From Caprimulgus europaeus (lineage: Eukaryota; Chordata; Aves; Caprimulgiformes; Caprimulgidae): a stretch of DNA of 64,000 nucleotides. The stretch spans positions 51,186,465 through 51,250,464 of the forward strand of contig OU015530.1 of NCBI GenBank assembly GCA_907165065.1, in the 5' to 3' direction. This document shows positions 24,701 to 35,160 of this stretch, piece after piece; positions within the stretch are counted from its first letter, which is position 1, and each line of letters begins with the position of its first letter. Position numbers and translations under genes: made by a program. The notes below the pieces were generated by a model. The model ran no database searches. It was not told the DNA's origin and saw only the letters and a list, made by a program, of their open reading frames with translations.

Positions 24701-26640
24701 AGATACAGCACATGAAGCAGATTTCTCATATGATGAGAGGACGTTTTGCATACATTCCTTTAGAGACCTATTTCTGCATCTCTGGGGATGTGGAATGCTA
24801 TATCTAATAATACACCTTAATTAAAACAAACAGTGCTCTTAATTATGTCTTGTCATGCAGTTTGTACCCTACCATTTACTAGTGTGATGCAGTCTTGATA
24901 AAAACATTAAAAATATACTCATATGTAATTTTACCCATACAAATGTACTGCTGTGGTGCTTAACAGATCTCTCTTATTTTTATGAAGATGCAGCAGGTCA
25001 CATTAACATTTCCTTAAACAATGTTTCATAACTTTAAACATTTCTGAAACTTCAAGAAGTAGTTTTATAATGGTGAGGATGCTGAGAGCCACAAGGGCAG
25101 TCTCTCCTAAAAAAATATAACTATGAAATGAAAATGGGACAGAATAAAATGAAGAGAAAGGAAGTTGAAATTTATAGCTTATGCCATAAATAAGACATAC
25201 TCTAACAGCACAATCAGCTGTCACAGGAATGAGCATCTTTGAAGTCACAGTGAGGGAATCTTTCTGTGGGGAGCGGGTGGGGTGGAGGGGTGGGGGTGGT
25301 GGGAATGGCTGGCACTTGTGTCTTCAAGAAGTTACGGATTTGTCCTCTTTATGTGCATCTTTGCAGAGCATCACTTCACATCTGGAGTCTCTAAGTGCAC
25401 CTCTGAGGCACAGCAACACTTGGGTCACCACAATTGTTCACTTTTATTTGAGTTTCAGAGTCAGTTTTGGTTTCTCAAAACATCTGGCTGTCTAAATCCA
25501 GACCCATCTAGCTTCTTTCTATGTAAATAAATTAAAAACTCATTGTACTTGTTCAACCTAAAAAGGAAAATGAAAAATATTGTCTGCCAAGTATCTTGTC
25601 CCTTATTAGTCCTCTTGTTTGTATAGAGGGGGAACTCTTCCCTCTTTTTTTCAGAGGGAACTTTTTTTCAGTTGGAACTTTTTTCAGTTTTCAGAGTCAC
25701 TCAGAATTGTTTTTTACTAACTGGAGTAATTGCTTGTTTAGTACTCCAAGTATACACTGTAATACCCACAGAACAGCAGCCCTGTATGCAGTACAGATGT
25801 GCTCACTCTCTCAGATGAACAGGAAAGTGTGTAGTGGCTGATGGAGGCAATCCCTCACAAGAGGAAAGGGTGTAATCCAAAATAGACACCAATGAGGCAA
25901 ATGGAGCTGGATTAAACAGTGTTCTCAAAATGTAATTCAAACCTGCTTCTTGGGAAGAAAGGTAACAGTAAAGGAAATAATAAAAAATCAACTGATTTTC
26001 ATTGCAACAATCATTAAGGACTGTGGTCATCTCCATGAAGTGGAGGGGATACCTGGATTTCTGCTATAAACCTCTGCATTTGGAGCTTAGATCACAAATA
26101 CCAGCAAAAAGTGCCTTCTTTTATCCTCTCACCTTGACTGAAATGGTTTTTATTTTTTTTAATTTTATTATAGGAAATTCAAAGAGCCACAGAAATAGGA
26201 AGTGCTAGAATTTGTTTACACCTCAGGTCTCAAATGAACAGTGCTATACAGTAAGGGCAGAAAATCACAGCACATAGAGCTGATACCTAGATCCAGATCC
26301 CTGGAGCTCTCACCAAGGGTGAACTGCAGAGTCTCGAAGTTATTATGGGCCTGGGCTAGAAAGGACAGTGTCTTTATGGATGCCTGCTGAGCTAAGGCCA
26401 ACAGCCTCCTCTGTGAAGGTACCAGGGGACACTGCAGCAAGGAGCCCTCACTGTGTAATGCTGTGTTATGTGGAGAGGGAGGTGAAAACAATATAGTTCA
26501 CTGTTGGGAAGCTTTAAACTGGGGTATATTGCAGTGGGAACTTCCAGTAGTCTATGTCCCAGCTCTCACAGAATGTGTCTGAAATATTTGTCTTTCTAGA
26601 CTTGCTGCAGGGGAGCATCACAGAGCTCGGGGTGCCCATC
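21766..26640. other. Intergenic, no gene seen
   Basis: No coding exon, RNA gene or named repeat recognised. G-rich patch near 25268-25304. Open frames such as 22469-22699 and 23868-24068 are unsupported. Confidence 0.55.
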
Positions 26641-26757
26641 CCCTAAACCACTCTGCGTGTCTGGTCCCAGAAATGACGGTTCAGACAAAGCAAAAAACCA
26701 AAACGCAGTGGTAAGGTCCTTTACACCTGTTCTGACCTCTGGATCTGGTGCTTACCC

Positions 26758-26960
26758 TTGCGACCGACACCTCCCACCGGGCTGGAAAGGTCTCACCGGG
26801 AAAAGCCGGCCGCGGCCGGGAGCGGGGCCGGGAGGAGCGCGCGGCCGGGGACCCCCCGCGGCCCGGAGGCAGCTCAGCGCGGCCTCTGCTGCCACCTGCC
26901 GCCCGCTCCGCCCGGCTCCCGGCCCCGCCACCGCTCTGGACACTGCCGGGCTCTTCCCTC
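26758..26960. promoter_or_regulatory. Small CpG-rich island in the gene-poor interval
   Basis: Starting at CGACCGACAC (26760) and peaking in 26806-26935 the sequence becomes very GC-rich with dense CpG (CCGGCCGCGGCCGGGAGCGG and GAGCGCGCGGCC motifs), in sharp contrast to the AT-rich flanks. Nothing else in the window looks like it. Known biology: such islands often mark promoters, including those of non-coding RNAs or distal enhancers. The overlapping open frames on all strands (for example 26657-27127 and 26681-27058) are what high GC content produces by chance. No adjoining gene is recognisable. Could be a lone regulatory element, a lncRNA promoter or the remnant of a GC-rich insertion. Confidence 0.5.
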
Positions 26961-27177
26961 TGATTTTTCCTCTTCTGAGAATGAGAAAAATTATTATTTC
27001 CACCCAATCCCGGCTGCCACAGCTTCCAGGGGTTTATTTCCAGGGAATCTCTTTCCAAGGGAGAGCTCAGGGGGTGGTACTGTCATCTGCGTGCTGGAGT
27101 GACACCCTCTGCACATCTACCTTGTAACAAAGGTGCCTCCTTTTAACTTTTAACTGCCCCAAGGGCAGGTAGACATT

Positions 27178-27213
27178 TGTCCTGGTTTTGCTAGGATAGA
27201 GTTAGTGAGGTGT
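27178..27213 (+). mobile_element. 5' fragment of an ERVL-like LTR
   Basis: TGTCCTGGTTTTGCTAGGAT and the following AGAGTTAG match the first bases of the LTRs at 15862 and 53558, then similarity is lost. It may be only a fragment, or the start of a longer LTR I cannot recognise. Confidence 0.55.
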
Positions 27214-29579
27214 TTCTCCATCAGGAAACACAAAAGTCCAGGCCACTTTTAAGGCTGAGAAAAAAAAAAAAAAAAAAAATCCTGCTGATGCCTCCGCCAA
27301 CTGACTCTGTTTCCAGTTACAATTTTGCTGGGGTGGCGCTCAGAGAAGTAACTGTATTTTGGAAGAGGGTCCCTGCTGAACTGCTGAGCCTTAAGTTGAG
27401 GAGGCTGAACTGCCTCCTAAGGGCTGCTGGCACAGTCGCTGCCTTCAGTGATGTGAGTGTGGAGCGGCAGCCAGGGGATCCCATCCCTGCTGCACAACTA
27501 CTACTCAGACCTCAGCTGAGACTTCTTACCTGCCTGTGTCTCTCTGCAAGTTTTCCCAGTCATCACACAGGGCTCCTAATGCTTCCCATGGAGGGCTGGT
27601 GTGAGACTCACTTCTTTAATGTGCATGCAGCTCCTTGAGGAGCACACATCACAGCGGTGACCGGCTGAGTCACTTCTGCTGTCCTCATATAGTTCCTCTC
27701 CAACAGCACAGCAGCATCCTGAAGTTAGAAACTTCTTTCAAAACACTGACACCAACTTCCAAGCCAGGATGGTGGGTACCACATGGGCTGTGTCAGTGAA
27801 TTTGCACCTTTTATGCTAAGCCTGAGCTTTACCCAGTGCTGCTGACCGTGAGCTAGCAGCCCTCGCATCTGTGCAAGGCCTGGGACATGGGGAAACAGAG
27901 TTTATGAACCAAACCAGCAATGTCAGTCCTGCACCAATATGAAATTGCATTCATGACTTTGATTTACTTGTCTGACTTTTCTCTTTCTATTTAAAACTCG
28001 AGTGACAGTACTTAGCCAGGTAGAAGCTAATCTCATCTCTCTGCTCACTCCATGAGAGAGAAACCATTTCTAGAACAGCAGAACAAACACCACCTGCTTT
28101 CCAGGGACTTTCTCATGTGTAACTTCACAGCTATGCAGTAAATGCTTAGTCTTTCAGTGAGGACATTTAAGGCAAGTGTCTGTTTTGGCACAACTTGTAG
28201 CTCAGTATCTGTTTGACTGTTACCTCCGCTAACACTGACCAGTGGGGCAGGGACCTGCCGGGGCTGGGGAAGGGAGGATGACAGAGAAGAAAATCAACAT
28301 GCACACCTGTGAAGAATGATTGCATCAGCCTTGCTTAGCTAAAAATGTGAGTAAGCTCACATCCTGCTTTCTCTCTCTTTCTCATGTGACTTCTTCTGGT
28401 TCTCTTTTATTTTTAGTGGAATAGGCAAATTTCTGATTCTATGACTGAAGCTGCCTTTAACCTGTCAGTTTGGCTGTTAGTGTGGTGGGGGAAGTTATAG
28501 AGCACACAGTGAGTTGGAAATGCTCTCTTTTTATCCTGGGCTTAAAGACTTTATTTCCAAGATAATTATGTTTTTCAGGCATTTTTAACAAAAATCAAAG
28601 TAAAATGACAAGTTAAAGGCTACATTTAGTAGGGAGGTGCATCCCAAAAATGGAAGGGGAGGGAAGGAGCAGGCAGTGACAGGCTCACTGGAGTACATTT
28701 GTAGAAGATGGAAAACTTTCCACTCAAATCCTCGCCTGAACTCAAACAAGGCATGGTTTGCAGTTTGCCTGCATGGGGATGGATCAGCAGCACATGCTCT
28801 GTGAGCTCTGTGGTTTTGAGAAGCCAGTTAGAACTACACGACTGGTAAGATCTTAATTTCTACTTTTCTTTTGCCAGCTCTCATGAGCATCCTCCCCACC
28901 TCCCCAGAGCATCTGCAGGTGTAGCAGTGGAAATGAAGGTCGGAGCTTGGCTGCCTGCGTCTTCTGGCCCCAGCAGCAAGGTGAAGCCTGTGTGGTGGCT
29001 GGCCTGGATGGAGCCTTCTTGGTGTCACACCGCTCGTATTTCACAGCTGTGGTCTTGCAAGAGTCCTTGTGCTGCCGGAGGTGGCACTTCGCAGCAGACT
29101 TCCACTAGATGGAGCGGTGTCTGAGCGCTCAGCCAAGCTGGGGGAAGCCTTGGATGAGGTTTTAAAGCAACTTCGAGGGAAACAGACGGTGAATGTAAAG
29201 GGTTTTTCTTTTTTCTTAAGACTCTTTGTAAAAGGCTTGTTTCCCAGCTGAGGTATGTAAAGAAGAGCTCTGTTTTTTCTGTGGGGAAATACATCTTTCC
29301 TACTACAACCTGGAATTAAGTGACCTTCTGGCAGCCCCCACTGAGGGAGGAGTAGCCACTGGTGACTGGCACTGGTGACCCTGTGTCACAGGGTGATGAT
29401 ATCCTCATACTATGTTCTTGGGCCTGCTCACTCTCCTCAGAGACCCCTCTCTGGGGTCCCCTCTCTCTACCTCCTGTATGGCAGGTACCCCCTCCTGGTG
29501 CACCACTCTTGTGACAATCCTTGCAGCAACACAGTGTCTCCCTGAGTCTAGCTTGGGTTTTGGCACCTAGAGGTTCATT
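27214..29579. other. Intergenic; A-run, no gene seen
   Basis: A run of about 20 A residues lies at 27260-27280. No exon, RNA gene or repeat family is recognised in the rest. Confidence 0.5.
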
Positions 29580-29872
29580 GAATCATAAAATCATAGAATG
29601 TTGTGAGTTGGAAGGGACCCACAAGGATCATCGAGTCCAACTCCTGTCCTTGCACAGGACAATCCCAAGATTCAGACCATGTGTCTGAGGGCTTTGGCCA
29701 GATGCTTCTTGTATATTGTCAGGGTTGGTGCCATGAGCACCTCCCTGGGGAGCCTGTTCAAGTGCTCCACCACCTGGGTGAATAACCTTTTCCTAATGTC
29801 CAACCTAAACCTCCCCGGCACATCTTCCTGCCATTTCCCCTGGTCCTATCTTTGGTTGCCGGAGAGAAGTGA
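29580..29872 (-). mobile_element. CR1 LINE 3' fragment (different subfamily)
   Basis: Begins with AATCATAAAATCATAGAATG, the reverse complement of CR1 3' octamers, followed by 'gagttggaagggacccacaa' and 'catcgagtccaactcc', then 'agcacctccctgggga', equal to the LPREVL-like C-terminal segment in reverse. The sequence differs clearly from the copies at 1546, 11262 and 30278, so it belongs to another CR1 subfamily. Confidence 0.88.
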
Positions 29873-30277
29873 TCATGAGATCATCTTACCACCAGCTGGA
29901 AGGTCTTGCTTCAGCTTGAGGGTCTGAGTTCACCCAAGCTGCAGCATTAACTGATTTCACCCAGTTGCACCCACTCCTGCAGAGGCAGCCCAGGGAAGCC
30001 TGGACCATATAGCAAGGGGGATCTGGGCAGGGCAGCCTGGACTTCAGGTGTCCAAATGCTGCTTCTCCTTGAGCCCATACTGGGGCTGGAGATGGTGATA
30101 CCACCCACATCTCCCTCCAGTGTGGTACCTGGCCACAGCCAAGCCATTTATCTGGATGTGGGAGATCAGATATGTTCCCAGGGCTGGTGCTCAGGGCACA
30201 TCCTCTTTTCCTGGCTTCACTGACACTGAACACATATGTGCATTTGCTAGAGTGCAATGACCACATGTCATTCTTCC
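29873..30277. other. Short intergenic gap between two CR1s
   Basis: No feature recognised between the two oppositely oriented CR1 fragments. Confidence 0.5.
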
Positions 30278-30833
30278 CCTTTACTCTGCCCTGGTGAGGC
30301 CACATCTGGAATATTGTATCCAGTTCTGGGCCCCACAGTTCAAGAAGGACAGGGAGCTGCTTGAGAGAGTCCAGCGAAGAGCCACCAAAATGATTAAGGG
30401 AGTGGAACATCTCCCTTATGAGGAAAGGCTGAGGGAGCTGGGGCTCTTTAGCTTGGAGAAGAGGAGACTGAGGGGGGACCTGATTAATGTTTATAAATAT
30501 TTGAATGGTGAGTGTGAGGAGGATGGGGCCAGACTCTTCACAGTAACGACCGATGATAGGACAAGGGGTAATGGGTGTAAGCTGGAACACAGGAGGTTCC
30601 GCTTAAATTTGAGAAAGAACTTCTTTACAGTAAGGGTGACAGAGCACTGGAACAGGCTGCCCAGGGAGGTTGTGGAGTCTCCTTCTCTGGAGACATTCAA
30701 GACCCGCCTGGACGCCTTCCTGTGCGAACTCATCTAGGTGTTCCTGCTCCGGCAGGGGGATTGGACTGGATGATCTTTTGAGGTCCCTTCCAATCCCTAA
30801 TATTCTGTGATTCTGTGATTCTGTGATTCTGTG
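30278..30833 (+). mobile_element. CR1 LINE 3' fragment, well preserved
   Basis: An open frame from 30294 to 30737 encodes 147 residues of the ORF2 C-terminus without a break: [80 protein letters not shown] and [16 protein letters not shown]. Four ATTCTGTG octamers close the element at 30802-30833. The intact frame and near identity to the PAXIP1-intron copy indicate a fairly recent insertion. It lacks the reverse transcriptase and endonuclease and cannot move by itself. Confidence 0.95.
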
Positions 30834-31965
30834 ACCTGCATGGCCCCAGGCTGTGGGTCAGGGATTCCAGGCTGGGTCCCTGACAACCTCCATCTCACTC
30901 ACTGTCCCCTCTGGGGTGGCCAGTGTCAACGGTTCTGGAGGAGGGTGTCAGCAGAACTACCTGTGCTGGAGGCAGTCTGAGAGAGCCTGCCCCTCCCCTC
31001 CTAGCCCTGCTGTTAGCCATGTGTTTGCTTGTGCTCTCAAGTCCTGACACGTCCATGGGCAGAGGCATCCTGCAGTGTGTGCACATGCTTCAGACACTGC
31101 AGTGCCGGGTGCTCGTGCAAGGTGAAGTGCAGCTCTGAAGTGGTCTGTTGCAGAGATACAGACACAAGGCTGCAGAATCCCAGACCCTGTGTCCCACCAT
31201 CAGGAGGACATACGCTGCTGTGGGGTGAGGACGTGGGTGGTGATGCTTTCCTTTGACAGCAACCCTGCCTTTCTTAGAGATGCAGTGTGAGAGGAGATAA
31301 GGAGGGAGTGACAAAGGGAGGACTGAAAGTGAAAAGAAAACAGATTGGGGTGAATTAGAGAGACACATCCAGCTGCACACCAGCAGCAAGCCTGAGCTTG
31401 CTTTACTGCCAGATTTCACTGGGAAATGCTCTCTCTGTCACTTCTGGGGCACTGCAATCCTCAATAATGTTGTGTTTTGTAAGGCTGAAGGCTGTACCTG
31501 TCTGATGCTGCAGACAACTCTCCCCTCTTCGTAAATGGCAGCGGTCAAAAAAGAAATCCATCTGTGCAGCAAAGAGGGTGAAAGCTGCAGGTAGCCTTAG
31601 CCCACATACTGAATAAGGAATAACAAGAGCTTGGGCAGCCTGAGGCAACATATTTCAGACCTGACAAGCTGGAAGACTTGGCTTCCTTCAAACATACCTG
31701 GTCTCCCCAGTGAGTAATGATAATAGGATCCAAGCAGGGAATCAGACATCAAGACAGGCTGAAGGTTACGGCACACGATTCAGATGAGCCGGGGTCCCGG
31801 AGAGGCAGCCGCTTGCTAAAGCTGTACTTTTGTCAAGTACCTTTTTAAAACTTTAACTGACCTTGAAGGGTTTGACTTGAAGAAACATGGATCTGTGGGA
31901 AGTGGAGACTGTTTCTCTTGCTCTGCAATGCTTCAGCTAATGATTGAAGCAGAGCTTTGACACAG
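30834..31965. other. Intergenic, no gene seen
   Basis: No feature recognised. Overlapping small frames on both strands lack support. Confidence 0.5.
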
Positions 31966-32090
31966 AGAATCATAGAATAGGTTGGTTGGAAAAGACCATT
32001 GCAATCATCTAGTCCAACCATAAACATAGCATTGCCCAGTTCACCACTAAACCATGTCCCCAAGTACCACGTCTACACCTCAGGAGCCTT
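31966..32090 (-). mobile_element. CR1 3' end fragment
   Basis: AGAATCATAGAATAGGTTGG, then 'aaaagaccattgcaatcatc' and 'tagtccaacc', is the reverse complement of a CR1 3' terminus of yet another subfamily. Similarity fades near 32090. Confidence 0.8.
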
Positions 32091-34216
32091 TCACTTCAAT
32101 GTTGCAACTCCTGTCTCAAAAACTTTGACTTTTATGGATAGAGATTGTTTCACCCACCAGAAAAACATGGTAGATTTAGGCATGGTTATTCAGCAATGAT
32201 TGGGTAACCCAGAAGCAACCACTTTGGTGTTCGAGAAGGACTTTTTTAGGCGGTGCATACAGACAGAACATGCTCAGGAAACTGGCATGCCCTTTCCTGT
32301 GGTTCATCGTGGGGTCTGTTCTGGTGCGTGTTCTGGAGGTTCACCCACTGAACACTGATGCGATGACCCCTCCCTGTAAGATACCTACTCTTTTGGGAGG
32401 GGGTGTGTGGTGGGATCAGGGTTTCCAGACTGCCTGTGCTTTTTTATTGGGTTGCAGACCCAGCTGAACTTTTCTGAATGTTTTACCTTGAATAACTGAG
32501 AGGGGCAAAAATGCATGATGGAGAGCTTTGCAGTTGGGTGTTCTGCTCATTTGCAATTTAGCTGCAAAGAAAGGAAAAAAAAATGCCAAAAAAAGAAGAA
32601 AAGTTTATATACTTTAAAGCTTTAACTATTGATTAAAATTTACATAATTTGGTAAGGGAATGTGTATATTCTCTGACTAAAATTCAGAAAAATTAATTTA
32701 ATCCCATCTTTCTCCAAAAGGCGGAACAAAGTTCACTTTTAAGTGAAACGTTTGGTGTGATTCAGCACTTATCTATAGCTGAACTTCATCACTGTGATAG
32801 GATTGTGCTCCCAAAATCTCCTTAAAACCAAACTGAAGCAAACCAGGGGGGAGAGATTTTCCATAACAGCAGCTGTCAGCTCCTGTGTGGGTACCTTTCT
32901 ACCATTAACCTCTAATCCTTTTCTAAAAAGCAGTAAGTGCCATTAAGGGGATTGCTCTCTGGAGGCCTTATGAAGGCCCTTCTGCCCATCTGAACGGTGT
33001 CAAGCTGTGGCTGATGTTATTTAGTTGTACCCATGGATACAGTGAGTGACAGAGACTATGAAATACCCTAGAAAGATGAAAACACAGATGTGGCTCCACT
33101 CAGCAGGTTTGTTTTTAGCCTTACCATAGTGATATGGGAGATCAGACAGGATGGGCAACAGGACGGTTTCCCCATCTAATTCTTGGGCTTCCCACCATGG
33201 TTGGCTGCTGTTCACCTCCTGCTTCTGGCTCAAACTACTAGGAAGTCTTTGTGGGCTCCGGAGGTGATGCTAACCTCTGACTTTGTGTTTCTATTAAAAA
33301 AAATCACGTATAACTCTATAAAACCTGAAGTACCTTAACTTATTCTCTGAAGTCCATCACGCTTTAAGAGTAAGAAAGGCATCCTGGGCATGGGGGTACG
33401 TGTGCACAGAGAGAAGGGTGTTGATCTGTTGTCCAAGAGCTCACAGTTGTGGAGAGCTGTGCCCTGTTACAGCTTAACTGTCCTCAGCAAAATCACTAAA
33501 TAATGAATCACCAGCCACAAAATAGTTCTGCTTGGTTACTTATGAACCAGAAGAAACTTGATTTGACTTCTGTACTCCAGGTGTCATGAGAGGGGTTGTG
33601 AGATCAGAAGAAAATTTTCCTCGGTTCACAATCAGAGCACACTGATCTGCAGCCCCTGAAAAACTGTAAATGTGACCCCACCACCATGTCATGTGTAGTG
33701 AGAGGCCTTTTATCTGGGGGCTACCCATGGTGGGGTGTGTGTGTGCCCACAGCACTGCTCTGGGGTGGGATCCCTGCACTGGGATGGCTCAGAGCTGTTC
33801 CTCAGCCTCACGTGCAGCTGACCCCATGCCTTGGCTAACCTCTGGTTCTGGCTGCACTTTGTGGTGGCTATAGTGTAAAATAGAGCTGTCTTGCTCTACC
33901 CCTGTGACATGTTTCTCCCTGCTGACAGGAAGGGTTTTGGCTAATGCGAGTGCAGTGAAATGCCAGTTGCAGCTCAGCTAATGTATGCTAAGTAAGCAAT
34001 TTCATTAGCTAGTAGTCAGTCTACAGGATAATTTCATTAGTTGCACGTACATCATTGCCCCTCCTTTGGTTTATAAGGGAATTATAGATTTCACTTGGAT
34101 GTGTATTTTTTTTCTCCTTTTTCTATTTACAATTTCTCCTCCCTGGTTCTTTTCACTGTCATCCCTCCTCTACTTGCTAATGATATCTTAAACTGAGCTT
34201 TGAGTTGTCCTAAAAT
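32091..34216. other. Intergenic, no gene seen
   Basis: No exon, RNA gene or repeat family recognised. There are A-rich patches at 32570-32600. Confidence 0.5.
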
Positions 34217-34230
34217 ATGGAATGGAATTA

Positions 34231-34420
34231 AGTGGAGTGGAGTGGAGTGGAGTGGAGTGGAGTGGAGTGGAGTGGAGTGGAGTGGAGTGGAGTGGAATAG
34301 AATAGAATAGAACAGAATAGAATAGAATAGAATAGAATAGAATAGAATAGAATAGAATAGAATAGAATGGAATAGAATGGAATAGAATAGAATGGAATAG
34401 AATAGAATAGAATAGAATAA
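34231..34420. repeat. Two-phase pentanucleotide array (AGTGG)n then (AATAG)n
   Basis: Thirteen uninterrupted AGTGG units (34231-34295) switch abruptly to about 25 AATAG-type units (34296-34420), with single AACAG and a few AATGG variants. It joins directly onto the 3' terminus of the minus-strand CR1 that follows. The long frames here that read as repeats of Phe-Tyr-Ser-Ile-Leu or His-Ser-Thr-Pro-Leu are translations of this array, not genes. Confidence 0.95.
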
Positions 34421-34565
34421 TTTCCATTCGAAGGGACCTACAATAATCATCTACTCCAACTGCCTAGTCACTTCAGGGCTGACCAAAAGTTATAGCATAT
34501 TATATTACTAAAGACATTATCCAAATGTCTTCTAAACACTGTCAGGCTTGAGGCATCACCACCCT
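34421..34565 (-). mobile_element. CR1 3' fragment at the end of the pentanucleotide array
   Basis: Blocks 'cgaagggacctacaataatc', 'catctactccaactgcc', 'cttcagggctgaccaaaagt' and 'catccaaatgtcttctaaac'-like sequence match, in order, the 3' end of a CR1 subfamily read in reverse. The CR1 3' terminus lies at about 34421, so the AATAG array occupies the place of its terminal microsatellite. Confidence 0.82.
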
Positions 34566-35025
34566 ATCTCCTTCCCTTTTGGACCTCTTTTCAGAGCCTG
34601 GCTTTTGGATGTACATGTACACAGCCATGTAGGTAACCAATCCAATGCCTTGCCCTGCATAGAGTCTGTTCCAAAGTATGTGCCCAGCCCTTGCCTCTCT
34701 GCCCTCCCAACAGCTGGTGATGTATCTGTGGTTGCATGGTTTGAGGGATAGATAGACTGTTGAGATGTTCCTCTGGTGAGGCCAACCATGTGGCATCCTA
34801 CCCTCGTTAAAACATGTCTTCTCTATATGCCTCATACTTTGCATTTTTCAGGGCCAGTGAAGATAATGTCCATGCTCCCTGACAGGGGCTAAGGAGGTCC
34901 TGCCTTCCTCACTGTCTTCTTATTGCTGCTGGATGAAACTTCCGTGGACAGAGGATGCCTGTGGTTGTCATGTGGTTGCTCTCTCTGTATGATTGCATTT
35001 CTCACTGACCGTGTTCATGGACCAG
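34566..35025. other. Intergenic, no gene seen
   Basis: Nothing recognised between the CR1 fragment and the CATC array. Confidence 0.5.
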
Positions 35026-35160
35026 ATCCATCCATCCATCCATCCATCCATCCATCCATCCATCCATCCATCCATCAAACCATCCACCCAATATATCCAT
35101 CCATCCATCCATCCATCCATCCATCCATCCATCCATCCATCCTTCTGTCCACCCACCCAC
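35026..35160. repeat. (CATC)n tetranucleotide array
   Basis: Two blocks of ATCC/CATC units (35026-35073 and about 35095-35142), separated by an imperfect stretch CAAACCATCCACCCAATATA and ending in ACCC units. Frames through it read as Ile-His-Pro-Ser or Gly-Trp-Met-Asp repeats and are not genes. Confidence 0.95.

Noticed and set aside
26657-27127. 156-residue open frame over the CpG island and several overlapping GC-rich frames
   Set aside because: High GC removes stop codons on all frames; no motif, no splice support.
29886-30590. 234-residue minus-strand frame
   Set aside because: Its first part is the antisense of the CR1 at 30278-30833; the remainder has no recognisable content.
34127-34450. 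Open frames reading as Phe-Tyr-Ser-Ile-Leu and His-Ser-Thr-Pro-Leu repeats
   Set aside because: Translation of the AATAG/AGTGG pentanucleotide array.
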